A stretch of 64,000 nt of DNA from RBG-16-57-11 sp964503145 (GTDB taxonomy: Bacteria; Chloroflexota; Anaerolineae; Anaerolineales; UBA4823). The stretch lies in the NCBI GenBank assembly GCA_964503145.1, contig CAZCYV010000001.1, positions 558,001 through 622,000 on the forward strand, in the 5' to 3' direction. Position numbers and translations under genes: made by a program. Within the stretch, counting starts at the first letter, position 1. Each line of letters opens with the position of its first letter. The notes under the pieces were generated by a model. That model saw only the letters and a program-made list of their open reading frames with translations. It ran no database searches and was not told the DNA's origin. Below are positions 51,580 through 59,384 of the stretch, in pieces.

Positions 51580-53160
51580 ATGCTTAAGTCATTGAACTTG
51601 CAAGATCTGCGCCAGAAAACCTGGCAGGCCGTGGATCACCGCGTGCGCATCATCACCGCCGGCCTGGGGCTGAACGAGCTGCGCAATCTGCTGCGCGGCG
51701 ACCCCCCCGCCGAAAAACCCAACCCGCGCTACAAGGTGCACACCACCAGCTTCCTGTTTCACATTCGCCCGCGCTACTACGAAGCCGGCAGCACCATCCT
51801 GACCCACACCTTCCGGCTGGGCTTTTTCACCAGCTTTTTCTTCTTTGTAGAGTTGTTCACCGGCTTGATCTTGATGCTCTACTACACGCCCTCGCCGGAG
51901 AAGGCCTACACCTCCATCCTCAACCTGGCAAACAACGTCCCCTTCGGCCAGATGCTGCGCGACATCCATCGCCTGGGAGCGGAGGCAATGGTGATCTTCA
52001 CCACCCTGCACATGCTGCGCACCTATCTGACCGGCTCATATAAAAAGGAGCGCTCGTTCACCTGGCTCACCGGCGTGGTCCTGTTGGGCATCACCATGTT
52101 CTTGAGCTTCAGCGGCTACCTGCTGCCCTGGGATCAGTTGGCCTACTGGGCGGTAACCGTGGGCACCAGCATGGCCGAGGCCGCGCCGCTCTTTGGCAAT
52201 GAGGTCAACCTGCTGCTGCGCGGCGCGCCCGATATCGCCGCCAATGGCCTGTTGCGCTTCTACTTGCTGCACGTCGTCCTGTTGCCGCTGGCGGCCATCC
52301 TGGTGATCAGTATCCATTACTACAAGGTCTCGCGCGAGCACGGCATCTCCCTGCCGGCGTACATGGAGGAAGGCGACGTCCCGCCGGAGGTGAAGAAAGC
52401 CGCCAAGCAGCGTATCGACTTCATCCCCGACCTGTTGACCACCGAGGTGTTCTACGTCGCCCTGGGTCTGTTAGTGCTGGTGTTGGGGGTGACGGTCTTT
52501 GGATATCATGCGCCGCTGGAATCGATCGCCAACCCCCAGGTAACGCCGCTGGACACGAAAGCCCCGTGGTATTTCTGGTGGCTGCAGGGCATGCTCAAAC
52601 TGGGCGACAAAATCTTGATGGGCGTGATCATCCCGACGATCGTCGCCATCCTGCTGGTCGCCGTCCCCTATATCGATCGCAACCCACACCGCAGCCTGTA
52701 CAAGCGCCCATTTGCGGTCGGCATTGGCATCTTTGCCGTGCTGGTGCTGGTCGTGCTGAGCTACATGGGGCTGCCGCAGTACGGCATCGAGATGGAGCCG
52801 GCGCAACGCATCATTCAAGACATGACCCCGCAAGAGGGCGAGGGACCTTTAGACCGGGTGCCCTTTGATGAGCTGCAGACCGGCAGCTATGAGGTCAACG
52901 TGATTCAACCGGTCAACATGTGCCCCAATATGGATTTCGGCTGCCCAGGCTTCGAGAAGTTCTTCAGGCTGTACAGCGATCGCGTCAACGAAGCCATCCA
53001 CGCTCAGAAACTGCCCGCGGAAACCCAGGCATTGATCGTGATCGAGGACTGGCAGAAAGACCTCAAAAAAGTCACCCTGCGCATCGTGTGGTCGGACCAG
53101 GGAGAGACGAAATCCTATGAGCGAGTGGATTACTTACACCGAGAGCGTGGGGGTGAATAG
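51580..53160 (+). CDS. Cytochrome b of a b6f/bc1-type complex
   Basis: 526 residues from ATG 51580, chosen for GGAG nine bases upstream; ATG 51565 lacks one. Haem ligands are H130 and H144 (13 residues between) and H231 and H246 (14 between); the 14-residue gap is the b6f form rather than the bc1 form. The C-terminal half covers the subunit IV region. The usual PEWY is read as APWY at residues 328-331, so the catalytic Glu is absent. A long charged C-terminal extension of about 120 residues ends the protein. This suggests a menaquinol-oxidising complex. It lies between Rieske and the cytochrome c genes and ends 3 bases before the next ATG. Confidence 0.93.
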   Translation: MLKSLNLQDLRQKTWQAVDHRVRIITAGLGLNELRNLLRGDPPAEKPNPRYKVHTTSFLFHIRPRYYEAGSTILTHTFRLGFFTSFFFFVELFTGLILMLYYTPSPEKAYTSILNLANNVPFGQMLRDIHRLGAEAMVIFTTLHMLRTYLTGSYKKERSFTWLTGVVLLGITMFLSFSGYLLPWDQLAYWAVTVGTSMAEAAPLFGNEVNLLLRGAPDIAANGLLRFYLLHVVLLPLAAILVISIHYYKVSREHGISLPAYMEEGDVPPEVKKAAKQRIDFIPDLLTTEVFYVALGLLVLVLGVTVFGYHAPLESIANPQVTPLDTKAPWYFWWLQGMLKLGDKILMGVIIPTIVAILLVAVPYIDRNPHRSLYKRPFAVGIGIFAVLVLVVLSYMGLPQYGIEMEPAQRIIQDMTPQEGEGPLDRVPFDELQTGSYEVNVIQPVNMCPNMDFGCPGFEKFFRLYSDRVNEAIHAQKLPAETQALIVIEDWQKDLKKVTLRIVWSDQGETKSYERVDYLHRERGGE

Positions 53161-53163
53161 GCG

Positions 53164-54009
53164 ATGAACCGCATCAACCTGCAAATCCTCCTCGGGACCT
53201 TGATGGTCCTGGTCACCAGCGTGGTGGTGTTGATCTACGGCTTGAACGAAGAGGAACGCATGGCCGAGGCTGCCCGGTCACAGCACGCCCGGGCGATCGA
53301 GCAAGGTGCATCCCTGTTCGAGGCGCAATGCAGCCGCTGCCATGGGACGCAAGGCCTGGGCATCCCCGGGCTTTGCCCGCCGCTGAACGACCGCTATTTC
53401 TTCGATCAGCGAACGAAAGACGTCGGTTGGAGCGGCACGCTCGAAGATTACATCGTTGCTACCGTCTCCAGCGGGCGCCTGGCCTCCACTCGCCCGCAAA
53501 TCTATCCAGGCCAGGGCGTCCCGGCGATGCCGGCTTTTTCGGAGCACTACGGCGGGCCGCTGCGCGACGACCAGGTGCGCAACATCGCCGCCTTCATCCT
53601 GAACTGGTCCGAAACCGCCACCGAAGTGGCCGCACCGGTGGCGCCGGAAGGCCCGGTGGTGGGCACCGACATCACCAAAGAGCTGCCCGAGGGCGACGCC
53701 GCCGCAGGCGAGGCCCTGACCGTCTCGCTGGGATGCACCGCCTGCCACATCGCCGCGCCGGTCGGCCCGGCTTGGCTGCCCAGCGAGGGCCAGCCCGGCA
53801 TCGGCGAGCGCGCAGCAATCGAGCTGACCTTGCCAGAGTACACCGGCAACGCCACCACGCCAGAGCAGTACCTGTTCGAATCGATCGTCGATCCGAACGT
53901 TTACCTGGTCTCAGGCTACGCCAGCGGGCTGATGCCGCAGAACTACGGCGCTACGCTGACCGATCAGAATATGGCCGACCTGATCGCTTATCTGCTGTCC
54001 CTTAAGTAG
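53164..54009 (+). CDS. Dihaem cytochrome c, membrane-anchored
   Basis: 281 residues. A single N-terminal membrane span (about 7-25) faces outward. The first haem site is CSRCH near residues 56-60, the second is CTACH near 196-200, and Met ligands may lie in VPAMPAFS and GLMPQN. Each half has a cytochrome c fold (e.g. EAQCSRCHGTQGLGIPG). It probably takes electrons from the Rieske protein and passes them to an oxidase or another carrier. It starts 3 bases after cytochrome b and ends 10 before the second cytochrome, which puts it firmly in the operon. Confidence 0.93.
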   Translation: MNRINLQILLGTLMVLVTSVVVLIYGLNEEERMAEAARSQHARAIEQGASLFEAQCSRCHGTQGLGIPGLCPPLNDRYFFDQRTKDVGWSGTLEDYIVATVSSGRLASTRPQIYPGQGVPAMPAFSEHYGGPLRDDQVRNIAAFILNWSETATEVAAPVAPEGPVVGTDITKELPEGDAAAGEALTVSLGCTACHIAAPVGPAWLPSEGQPGIGERAAIELTLPEYTGNATTPEQYLFESIVDPNVYLVSGYASGLMPQNYGATLTDQNMADLIAYLLSLK

Positions 54010-54019
54010 GAGATCAGCC

Positions 54020-54853
54020 ATGTCCAAAGCCACGCGATACCTGGGAGTTGCTCTACTGGCGCTGGCGCTGCTGGCCATGGCCTTCGTTGCGGCGCGCGCC
54101 GAAGCGCTGGCCCAGGATCCGACCACCGAGCTTGGGGCGCGGCTGTACGCCGAGAACTGCGCCGTGTGCCACGGCCCGGAAGGCCAGGGGCGAACCGGCG
54201 CCAGGCTGGCCAAGGATTGGCCCTCCATTCGCCCGGAACTGACCGTGCGCACGATCATCGCCAACGGCGTGCAAGGCTCACTGATGCCCGCCTGGAGCCA
54301 GGCCAACGGCGGCCCGCTGAGCGACGCCGAGATCGACGCCATCATGAAATTCATCCTGAGCTGGCAGACCGGCGGCGTCCCAAACCTGACGCCCCGCCCC
54401 ACTGCTACCCTGCGCCCGCCGATCACCCCACCCCCTAACGTGGTTGGCGACCCCAACCGCGGCGCGGTGCTGTTCGACGAGAACTGCGCTATGTGCCACG
54501 GTCCGAACGGCGAGGGGCGCATCGGAGCGACCCTGGCGAAGGCCTGGCCGGCCATCCGGCCGGACCTCTCGGTGAAGGCGACAATCTCCAACGGCATCCG
54601 CGGCTCGCAGATGCCCGCCTGGAGCCAGGCCAACGGCGGCCCGCTGAGCGAGCAGGAGATCGACGACCTGGTGACTTTCATCCTGACGCTGGGGGAACAG
54701 AACCCGGTGCAGCAACTCGCTCCGACTGCGGCGCTGCCCGGCGGCGAGGCCGGTCAGTCCCCGCTGGGCGGCTGGGCGGGCGTGGCGCTGTTCGTGGTCT
54801 TGCTGGCCGCGATCCTGGTTGCGGCCACGCTGTTGCAGCAACGCAAAGCCTGA
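54020..54853 (+). CDS. Dihaem cytochrome c with duplicated domains, C-terminal anchor
   Basis: 277 residues. A signal peptide (about 1-33) is followed by two near-identical haem domains: CAVCHGPEGQGR near residues 50-61 and CAMCHGPNGEGR near 156-167, each ending in MPAWSQANGGPLS. The internal duplication is obvious at both DNA and protein level. A Pro/Thr linker joins them. A C-terminal hydrophobic segment (about 252-272) anchors the protein, the opposite of the first cytochrome. It is the last gene of the operon and is followed by an intrinsic terminator. It is probably the electron exit of the bc complex. Confidence 0.93.
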   Translation: MSKATRYLGVALLALALLAMAFVAARAEALAQDPTTELGARLYAENCAVCHGPEGQGRTGARLAKDWPSIRPELTVRTIIANGVQGSLMPAWSQANGGPLSDAEIDAIMKFILSWQTGGVPNLTPRPTATLRPPITPPPNVVGDPNRGAVLFDENCAMCHGPNGEGRIGATLAKAWPAIRPDLSVKATISNGIRGSQMPAWSQANGGPLSEQEIDDLVTFILTLGEQNPVQQLAPTAALPGGEAGQSPLGGWAGVALFVVLLAAILVAATLLQQRKA

Positions 54854-54870
54854 ACGATCAAGGAAAAATC

Positions 54871-54912
54871 AAAGCGCCGCGGTCGGCCTCTAATGCCGAT
54901 CGCGGCGCTTTT
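54871..54912 (+). terminator. Terminator of the bc-complex operon
   Basis: A 16-17-bp stem (54871-54887 with 54895-54911) containing one G-U pair and ending in TTTT. It closes the Rieske/cytochrome operon just before the SRP RNA promoter. Confidence 0.85.
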
Positions 54913-54918
54913 CGTAAC

Positions 54919-54947
54919 TTGACAAGCGTCGCCGACTGGGGTATGCT
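54919..54947 (+). promoter_or_regulatory. Promoter of the SRP RNA gene
   Basis: A perfect TTGACA (54919-54924), a 17-base spacer and TATGCT (54942-54947), ending 7 bases before the predicted 5' end of the RNA at 54955. Confidence 0.85.
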
Positions 54948-54954
54948 TCAGGGC

Positions 54955-55059
54955 GTCCGGGTGGGTCCGGCGCGGCAGAACCCTTCGAACCCCGTCAGGT
55001 CCGAGAGGAAGCAGCGGTAAGGAGGAAATTCTGGGCGCCGCCGGGTCGCCTGCCCGGAC
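54955..55059 (+). ncRNA. ffs: Signal recognition particle RNA (small bacterial type)
   Basis: About 105 bases. The outer helix is GTCCGGG (54955-54961) with CCCGGAC (55053-55059). The apical domain carries the conserved CCCCGTCAGGTCCGAGAGG tetraloop region and the opposite AGCAGCGGTAAG strand, which bind Ffh. This RNA targets membrane and secreted proteins. It has its own strong promoter and a strong hairpin terminator downstream. Confidence 0.95.
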
Positions 55060-55072
55060 ATTGGCAGCTATC

Positions 55073-55107
55073 TCTGTCCCTGACGGGCGATGCCCGCCAG
55101 GGACAGA
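55073..55107. terminator. Terminator between SRP RNA and the TadG-like gene
   Basis: TCTGTCCCTG (55073-55082) pairs with CAGGGACAGA (55098-55107), with an inner CGGGC/GCCCG stem. It probably stops both the SRP RNA and the convergent TadG-like transcript. Confidence 0.75.
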
Positions 55108-55126
55108 TTGATTCAACTCACTACCG

Positions 55127-56482
55127 CTACCTCTCCAGGTTTAGATAGGTCGGGCGGACGACCTGCTCGCTGGCGTTGAAGACCACATTGGTGCTGGACG
55201 AGCCGCCGATGGTCACGTTCCAGCCGATGATCTGGCTGTGGAAGGCCTCGGTCATCGCATCGCCGTTGAAGGTGATCGACCGCCGCGGTGCCAGGATCGT
55301 GCCCACGTACTGGTGGTCCGATCCGCCGTTGATGATGATCGGCAGGCTGTCATTCCCAGGAGGGGCATAGAACAGCAGTCCAGGGATCGCCGGGCCAACA
55401 TAGTTCTGCGATGGTGCAGTCAGCTTGACCGTGGCGTTACCGTTGATACGCAGTTCGCCGTTCAGCACGATGGTGACTCCATAGCCCTCGACGCGGTCGC
55501 CGGCGTTGATGCGCAGGTTGTCAGTGACGCAGTACAGGCCGGCGGGCAGCGGCGTATTGTTGTTTCGATAGTAGTTGACGATGAAGTCCGAGTCCACCTG
55601 GTGGCCTGAGCAGTCCGGCGGGGTGATGTCATAGGCCGAGGTCGGCACGCGGTAAGCGTTGTTGTTCACCAGTTGCTGCGCGCTGTAGCTCGACGGGTCG
55701 AAGACGATATCATCCAGGTCACTGTTGTTCTCGGTGAAGAAGTACCACACGCCGGCATTCTGCACCGTAATCCGCGGGTTGCCGTTCACGACCATGCAGC
55801 CATTGGAGAAGATGCCGCCATTGGTGACGGTCAGTTGGTTGGTGCCGCCGCCCAGGCCGTTGTAAATCACGCCCCACACGTTGCCTTTGCATGGGTTGGG
55901 GTTGAGCGCCAGGATGGCATAGCCGTAGGCCAGCGACTGCCGCGGGCGGATGCGGGTGACTGCGCTGACGGTGTTCTCCAGCCCGCCGGGGAAGAGCACC
56001 TGGGCGAAGGCGGTCTCGGTGCGGTTGGTGATCACCGTGCGGATGTCCATGAACTTCTCGGTGTAGAGCGTGGTGCTCCCGCCGCCCACCAGCGGCGCGG
56101 TGATGTTCTGCTGGCCGCAAGTGATTTCGACTCCGCCCAGCCCGGGGGTAATCCCGCTGTCGGGGATGTTGAAGTCGTTGTCCAGGGCGCGGTTGCGCGC
56201 GGCAGCCCGCCCGGCCGCCGCGGCCGCGGCCACCTGACCCTCACAGTTGGGCGGGCTGGCGGTCCAGTTCTCCTCGTTGATCCCGCGGTTCTCCAGCTCC
56301 CGAGCCGCAGTCGCGCCGCCCGCCAGCGCCGAGGCGTCAGCCGCGTTTTGCACCATGCGCCGGTCTGAATAGACCATGCTACCATCCACTGCCAGGGCGG
56401 TGAAACCCAGCAGCACGATGATCGCCAGGGCGATCAGGACGATCGCCTGGCCTTGTTCTGATTTGCGTTCCTTTGTTTGCAT
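55127..56482 (-). CDS. TadG-like surface protein with beta-helix-like C-terminus
   Basis: 451 residues from ATG 56482, which has GGAGG six bases upstream; the longer frame to 56509 overlaps that site. Near the start, EQGQAIVLIALAIIVLLGFTALAVDGSMVYSDRRMVQNAADASALAGG is the TadE/TadG pattern: an N-terminal membrane helix followed by the Asp/Ser region. The rest is rich in Asn, Gly, Thr and Val with repeated short strands (LNGELRINGNATVKLT, IILNG-like turns), suggesting a beta-helix or adhesin-like fold exposed at the surface. It is the last gene of the Tad-like cluster, 45 bases after the TadE-like gene. No vWA domain is seen. Confidence 0.78.
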   Translation of the reverse strand: MQTKERKSEQGQAIVLIALAIIVLLGFTALAVDGSMVYSDRRMVQNAADASALAGGATAARELENRGINEENWTASPPNCEGQVAAAAAAGRAAARNRALDNDFNIPDSGITPGLGGVEITCGQQNITAPLVGGGSTTLYTEKFMDIRTVITNRTETAFAQVLFPGGLENTVSAVTRIRPRQSLAYGYAILALNPNPCKGNVWGVIYNGLGGGTNQLTVTNGGIFSNGCMVVNGNPRITVQNAGVWYFFTENNSDLDDIVFDPSSYSAQQLVNNNAYRVPTSAYDITPPDCSGHQVDSDFIVNYYRNNNTPLPAGLYCVTDNLRINAGDRVEGYGVTIVLNGELRINGNATVKLTAPSQNYVGPAIPGLLFYAPPGNDSLPIIINGGSDHQYVGTILAPRRSITFNGDAMTEAFHSQIIGWNVTIGGSSSTNVVFNASEQVVRPTYLNLER

Positions 56483-56527
56483 CGCATACCTCCTGAAAGA
56501 TTGAAACAATCGGTTGAATGGCTGAGA

Positions 56528-57016
56528 TTACGGGCAGGCGGGCGTGATGATGGTATCGATGACCGAGGCGCGGATCGGCACCGTGTACGTCCCTTCACGC
56601 CCGATGAGCTGACCGATCAAGGGCATGGTCAGCGGGAAATTGGGATAATCCACCACGACCTCAACGCCGTGCGCCGTGCCGCCGGTGGCCCCCATGCACG
56701 CTTTGCCGCTGACGGTCAGGTTGACCTCAATTCTGATATCGCAGGAGCTGCAGGCCGAGGCTTCCTGGCAATTCAAGCCGGCCAGCAGGTCCGACGCCTG
56801 GCAGGCCCGCTGGACGATCGCCGCCGTGTTGGTCGGATCGATCGAGGCGTACAGCGCGCCTTCCTGGGCGGCATCGCGCATCGAAAGATAGGTGAACAGC
56901 GCCCGGGCGGCGTCGAAGATCCCGGCGACCAGGATGAGCAAGACCGTCAGGCTGACGGCAAACTCCACCAGGCTCTGCCCACGTTCAGTGGAGAAGAATG
57001 ATTTCTTTCGCTCCAT
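56528..57016 (-). CDS. TadE-like pseudopilin-type protein
   Basis: 162 residues from ATG 57016, preceded by AGGAGG at good spacing; a TTG two codons earlier is not needed. It starts with a charged region, then ERGQSLVEFAVSLTVLLILVAGIFDAARALFTYLSMRDAAQEGALYAS, the classic TadE signature with the Glu that follows the cleavage or anchoring site. A Cys-rich short region follows (CSSCD). It is a minor pseudopilin-like component of Tad/Flp-type assemblies. It lies between the TadG-like and the large secreted protein genes on one strand. No Tad ATPase or membrane platform gene occurs in this window. Confidence 0.85.
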   Translation of the reverse strand: MERKKSFFSTERGQSLVEFAVSLTVLLILVAGIFDAARALFTYLSMRDAAQEGALYASIDPTNTAAIVQRACQASDLLAGLNCQEASACSSCDIRIEVNLTVSGKACMGATGGTAHGVEVVVDYPNFPLTMPLIGQLIGREGTYTVPIRASVIDTIITPACP

Positions 57017-57037
57017 CCACAAACCTCCTCCTGCCCC

Positions 57038-59353
57038 CTATCGGCTGATAAAGGGGTGGCTGATCTGATACACGCCCAGGTAGCCGGCGTTGCCAAAGCC
57101 GTAGGCGCTGGCCAGATACGCCGGGTCGCCCCACGGGTCAGAGATGAAGATCATCGGCGGCGTGCGCACCGCCTGGTCTTGATTCAGCACCGTATAATAC
57201 AGATAGTCCTGATCATCCAGGTCCACCCAGGTCAACACCGCCTGGCCCTCTCGCTCCAGAGTGACCGAGAGGCTGTCGGCGGAGCGCCGGCTGACATGAG
57301 AAAAGTACTGCGTCGGCCCAGCGCTAAAGCTTGTGTCCAGATAGGTGTAAGCCACGCGGCCGTCCTGCTCGATCCAGGCCAGCAGGATTTTGCCGTTGCT
57401 GAACTGCACTGCGCGCGGCTGCACGCCGTCCGCCCCGGCGAGTTCGACGGGTCCGTACACCAGCGAGCCGGCGCTGTTGATCACGGCATACCGCACCCGG
57501 GTAGCATCTGTCCGGGCTTCGGTAAAGCTCACCAGGACGCGGTTGCTGCTCAAGGGCGTGGTCAAGAGGTGATTGAGCGCCAGGACATCCACCCCCGCCG
57601 TAGCCACCTGCACGACGGCCGTCTGGCTGATCTGCTGGCCGTCGAAGGTGTGAGCAGCGCAGCGCACGCCTCTGCCGGCGCTGAACTGGTCGATCCAGCA
57701 CACCACGTAGCGGCCGTCGCCGGTGACGGTGACAGAGGGATATTCGTAAGTATGGCCGGTCAGGAACCAGCCGGCATCCTGGGTCACGTTATAGCGCTCG
57801 GAGAGGCGGTTGCCGGCGGCGTCGAGGATGGCGAAATAGACGTTCGAGTTCTTTTCGTAATCGACGGCCAACTTTTCGTCGGCCAGCATCTCCCGAGTCA
57901 GCGGGACATGCGCCCCAGTCGTCAGCGGACGCCACTTGAGCAGGTTCCATGCGACAGCCACGCGGCCATCCGGCGAGGCGGCAATGGTCGGAACCCGGGC
58001 ATCTGCGATTTCGATATTCGGCTCCTGGAGCACTTCGGCGCTGTTGGTGAGCAGCCTATCTTCGCCAGCACCGCCCAGGCGATTGTAAAGATTATAGTAA
58101 ATCTCGGTGAACAGGCCATCCGATGAACTGCCTGGCAACTCCCAGGCAACCAGATAATTGTCGGTCGAGGTCGCCTCCATCGAGAGCGTCGCGCCGGGAT
58201 AGACAGGCAGCACCTGACGGTCGATGACGTTCTCCTTCCAGAATTGCCCCATGCGGATGCCGCCGCTCACATAGAGCTGGGAAAACTGCAGCGGCACGGC
58301 GCTCTGTATGCTGCCGGTCATCCAGCGCGAGGCCTCCAGGGTGGAGGTGGCGGTGAACACCAGGGTGGTGTAATCCCCCGGCAGGGCGGTCGTCGGCGCC
58401 TCGACCTTCAGGGTCACAGTGATCGCCTGGCCCTGGCCGATCGAACCGGTGTCGATGACGGCGTCGCTGTTGGTGTCGCTCAGCAGGCGCTCACCGTTGC
58501 GGTCGTACAATTTGGCCTGCCATCCCGGCGCGGTTGAGCCCACCTTCAGGTTGTAAACATCCGCCCCCCACTCGCCGTTGTTTTCGATGCTGAAGCGGTA
58601 CTGAGCCTTCAGGTCATAGACGAAGCCCCCCTGGAAGCGCGGCAGCGCCTTGACCCGTGGGCCGGGGCTGGGGCGGATGATGCGGATGTCGCTGCCCTCG
58701 GCCAACGCCGGCAGATATTGCAGGCCATTGATCCCGTCCCCGTCCTCGATGCCGACGGTGTATCGGCTGGGGACACCGTCCAGCTCCTTGTACTGCAAGA
58801 CGATATCACCGTTTTCGTACAGCAGGACCTCGAAATTCAGGATCAGCACCGCGGCAGGATTGCTCGGCGGGAGATCGTAGATCTCCCATTCTACGACGCA
58901 GATCCTGGCCGGCGCGGTGCCCAGGGTGCGCAGGTAAGCCCGGCCGTTGTGCATCTTCAGGTCGCTCCACAGCCCGGCGATCAGGTTGTTGGGGGTGGGC
59001 GTCCAGGGGATGGGCTTGTTCTGGTAGGCCGTGGACCAGGCGCCGAAGGTCACCAGGCCGTTGGTGGAGACATAAAGCTGAGAAAAGGTCTGTTCGTAGA
59101 ACCTGAAATTGAAATCGATGTTCAGCGGCCCGGCATAGCCATCATCCGGGCTGGAGAAGGTAAGCAGGGTACCGCTGTTGGCTTCGATCCAGGGGTCGTT
59201 CACCCCGGCGATGTAGGTGTAACCATAACCGTCCACCGGTTCGTCGGGCGCTTCGGGAGCCGCCGCCGCTCCAGGCGGCGACCCCATCCCCCCAGCCAGG
59301 CCGGTCAGGATGAAAATCATCATCAGAAGGGCAATCGCTTTGCTAAGCTTCAC
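57038..59353 (-). CDS. Large secreted protein with NIDO-like N-terminus and repetitive beta-rich body
   Basis: 771 residues. A signal peptide with a Leu-rich core is cut near residues 30-34 (GAAAAPEAP). Residues 40-215 resemble a nidogen-like (NIDO-type) domain: FNFRFYEQTFSQLYVSTNGLVTFG and NNLIAGLWSDL, ending near YTVGIEDGDG. The rest, about 450 residues, consists of beta strands with recurring VAWNL, VCWI, LAWIE and LTWVD ends, as in a propeller or Ig-type adhesin. There is no membrane anchor, so it is probably released or held by partners. It lies between TadE-like genes, 21 bases from the TadE-like gene and 31 from the Ig fusion. Confidence 0.75.
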   Translation of the reverse strand: MKLSKAIALLMMIFILTGLAGGMGSPPGAAAAPEAPDEPVDGYGYTYIAGVNDPWIEANSGTLLTFSSPDDGYAGPLNIDFNFRFYEQTFSQLYVSTNGLVTFGAWSTAYQNKPIPWTPTPNNLIAGLWSDLKMHNGRAYLRTLGTAPARICVVEWEIYDLPPSNPAAVLILNFEVLLYENGDIVLQYKELDGVPSRYTVGIEDGDGINGLQYLPALAEGSDIRIIRPSPGPRVKALPRFQGGFVYDLKAQYRFSIENNGEWGADVYNLKVGSTAPGWQAKLYDRNGERLLSDTNSDAVIDTGSIGQGQAITVTLKVEAPTTALPGDYTTLVFTATSTLEASRWMTGSIQSAVPLQFSQLYVSGGIRMGQFWKENVIDRQVLPVYPGATLSMEATSTDNYLVAWELPGSSSDGLFTEIYYNLYNRLGGAGEDRLLTNSAEVLQEPNIEIADARVPTIAASPDGRVAVAWNLLKWRPLTTGAHVPLTREMLADEKLAVDYEKNSNVYFAILDAAGNRLSERYNVTQDAGWFLTGHTYEYPSVTVTGDGRYVVCWIDQFSAGRGVRCAAHTFDGQQISQTAVVQVATAGVDVLALNHLLTTPLSSNRVLVSFTEARTDATRVRYAVINSAGSLVYGPVELAGADGVQPRAVQFSNGKILLAWIEQDGRVAYTYLDTSFSAGPTQYFSHVSRRSADSLSVTLEREGQAVLTWVDLDDQDYLYYTVLNQDQAVRTPPMIFISDPWGDPAYLASAYGFGNAGYLGVYQISHPFISR

Positions 59354-59384
59354 AGGTCACCTCGAAGGCAACTTACATCAGGCC

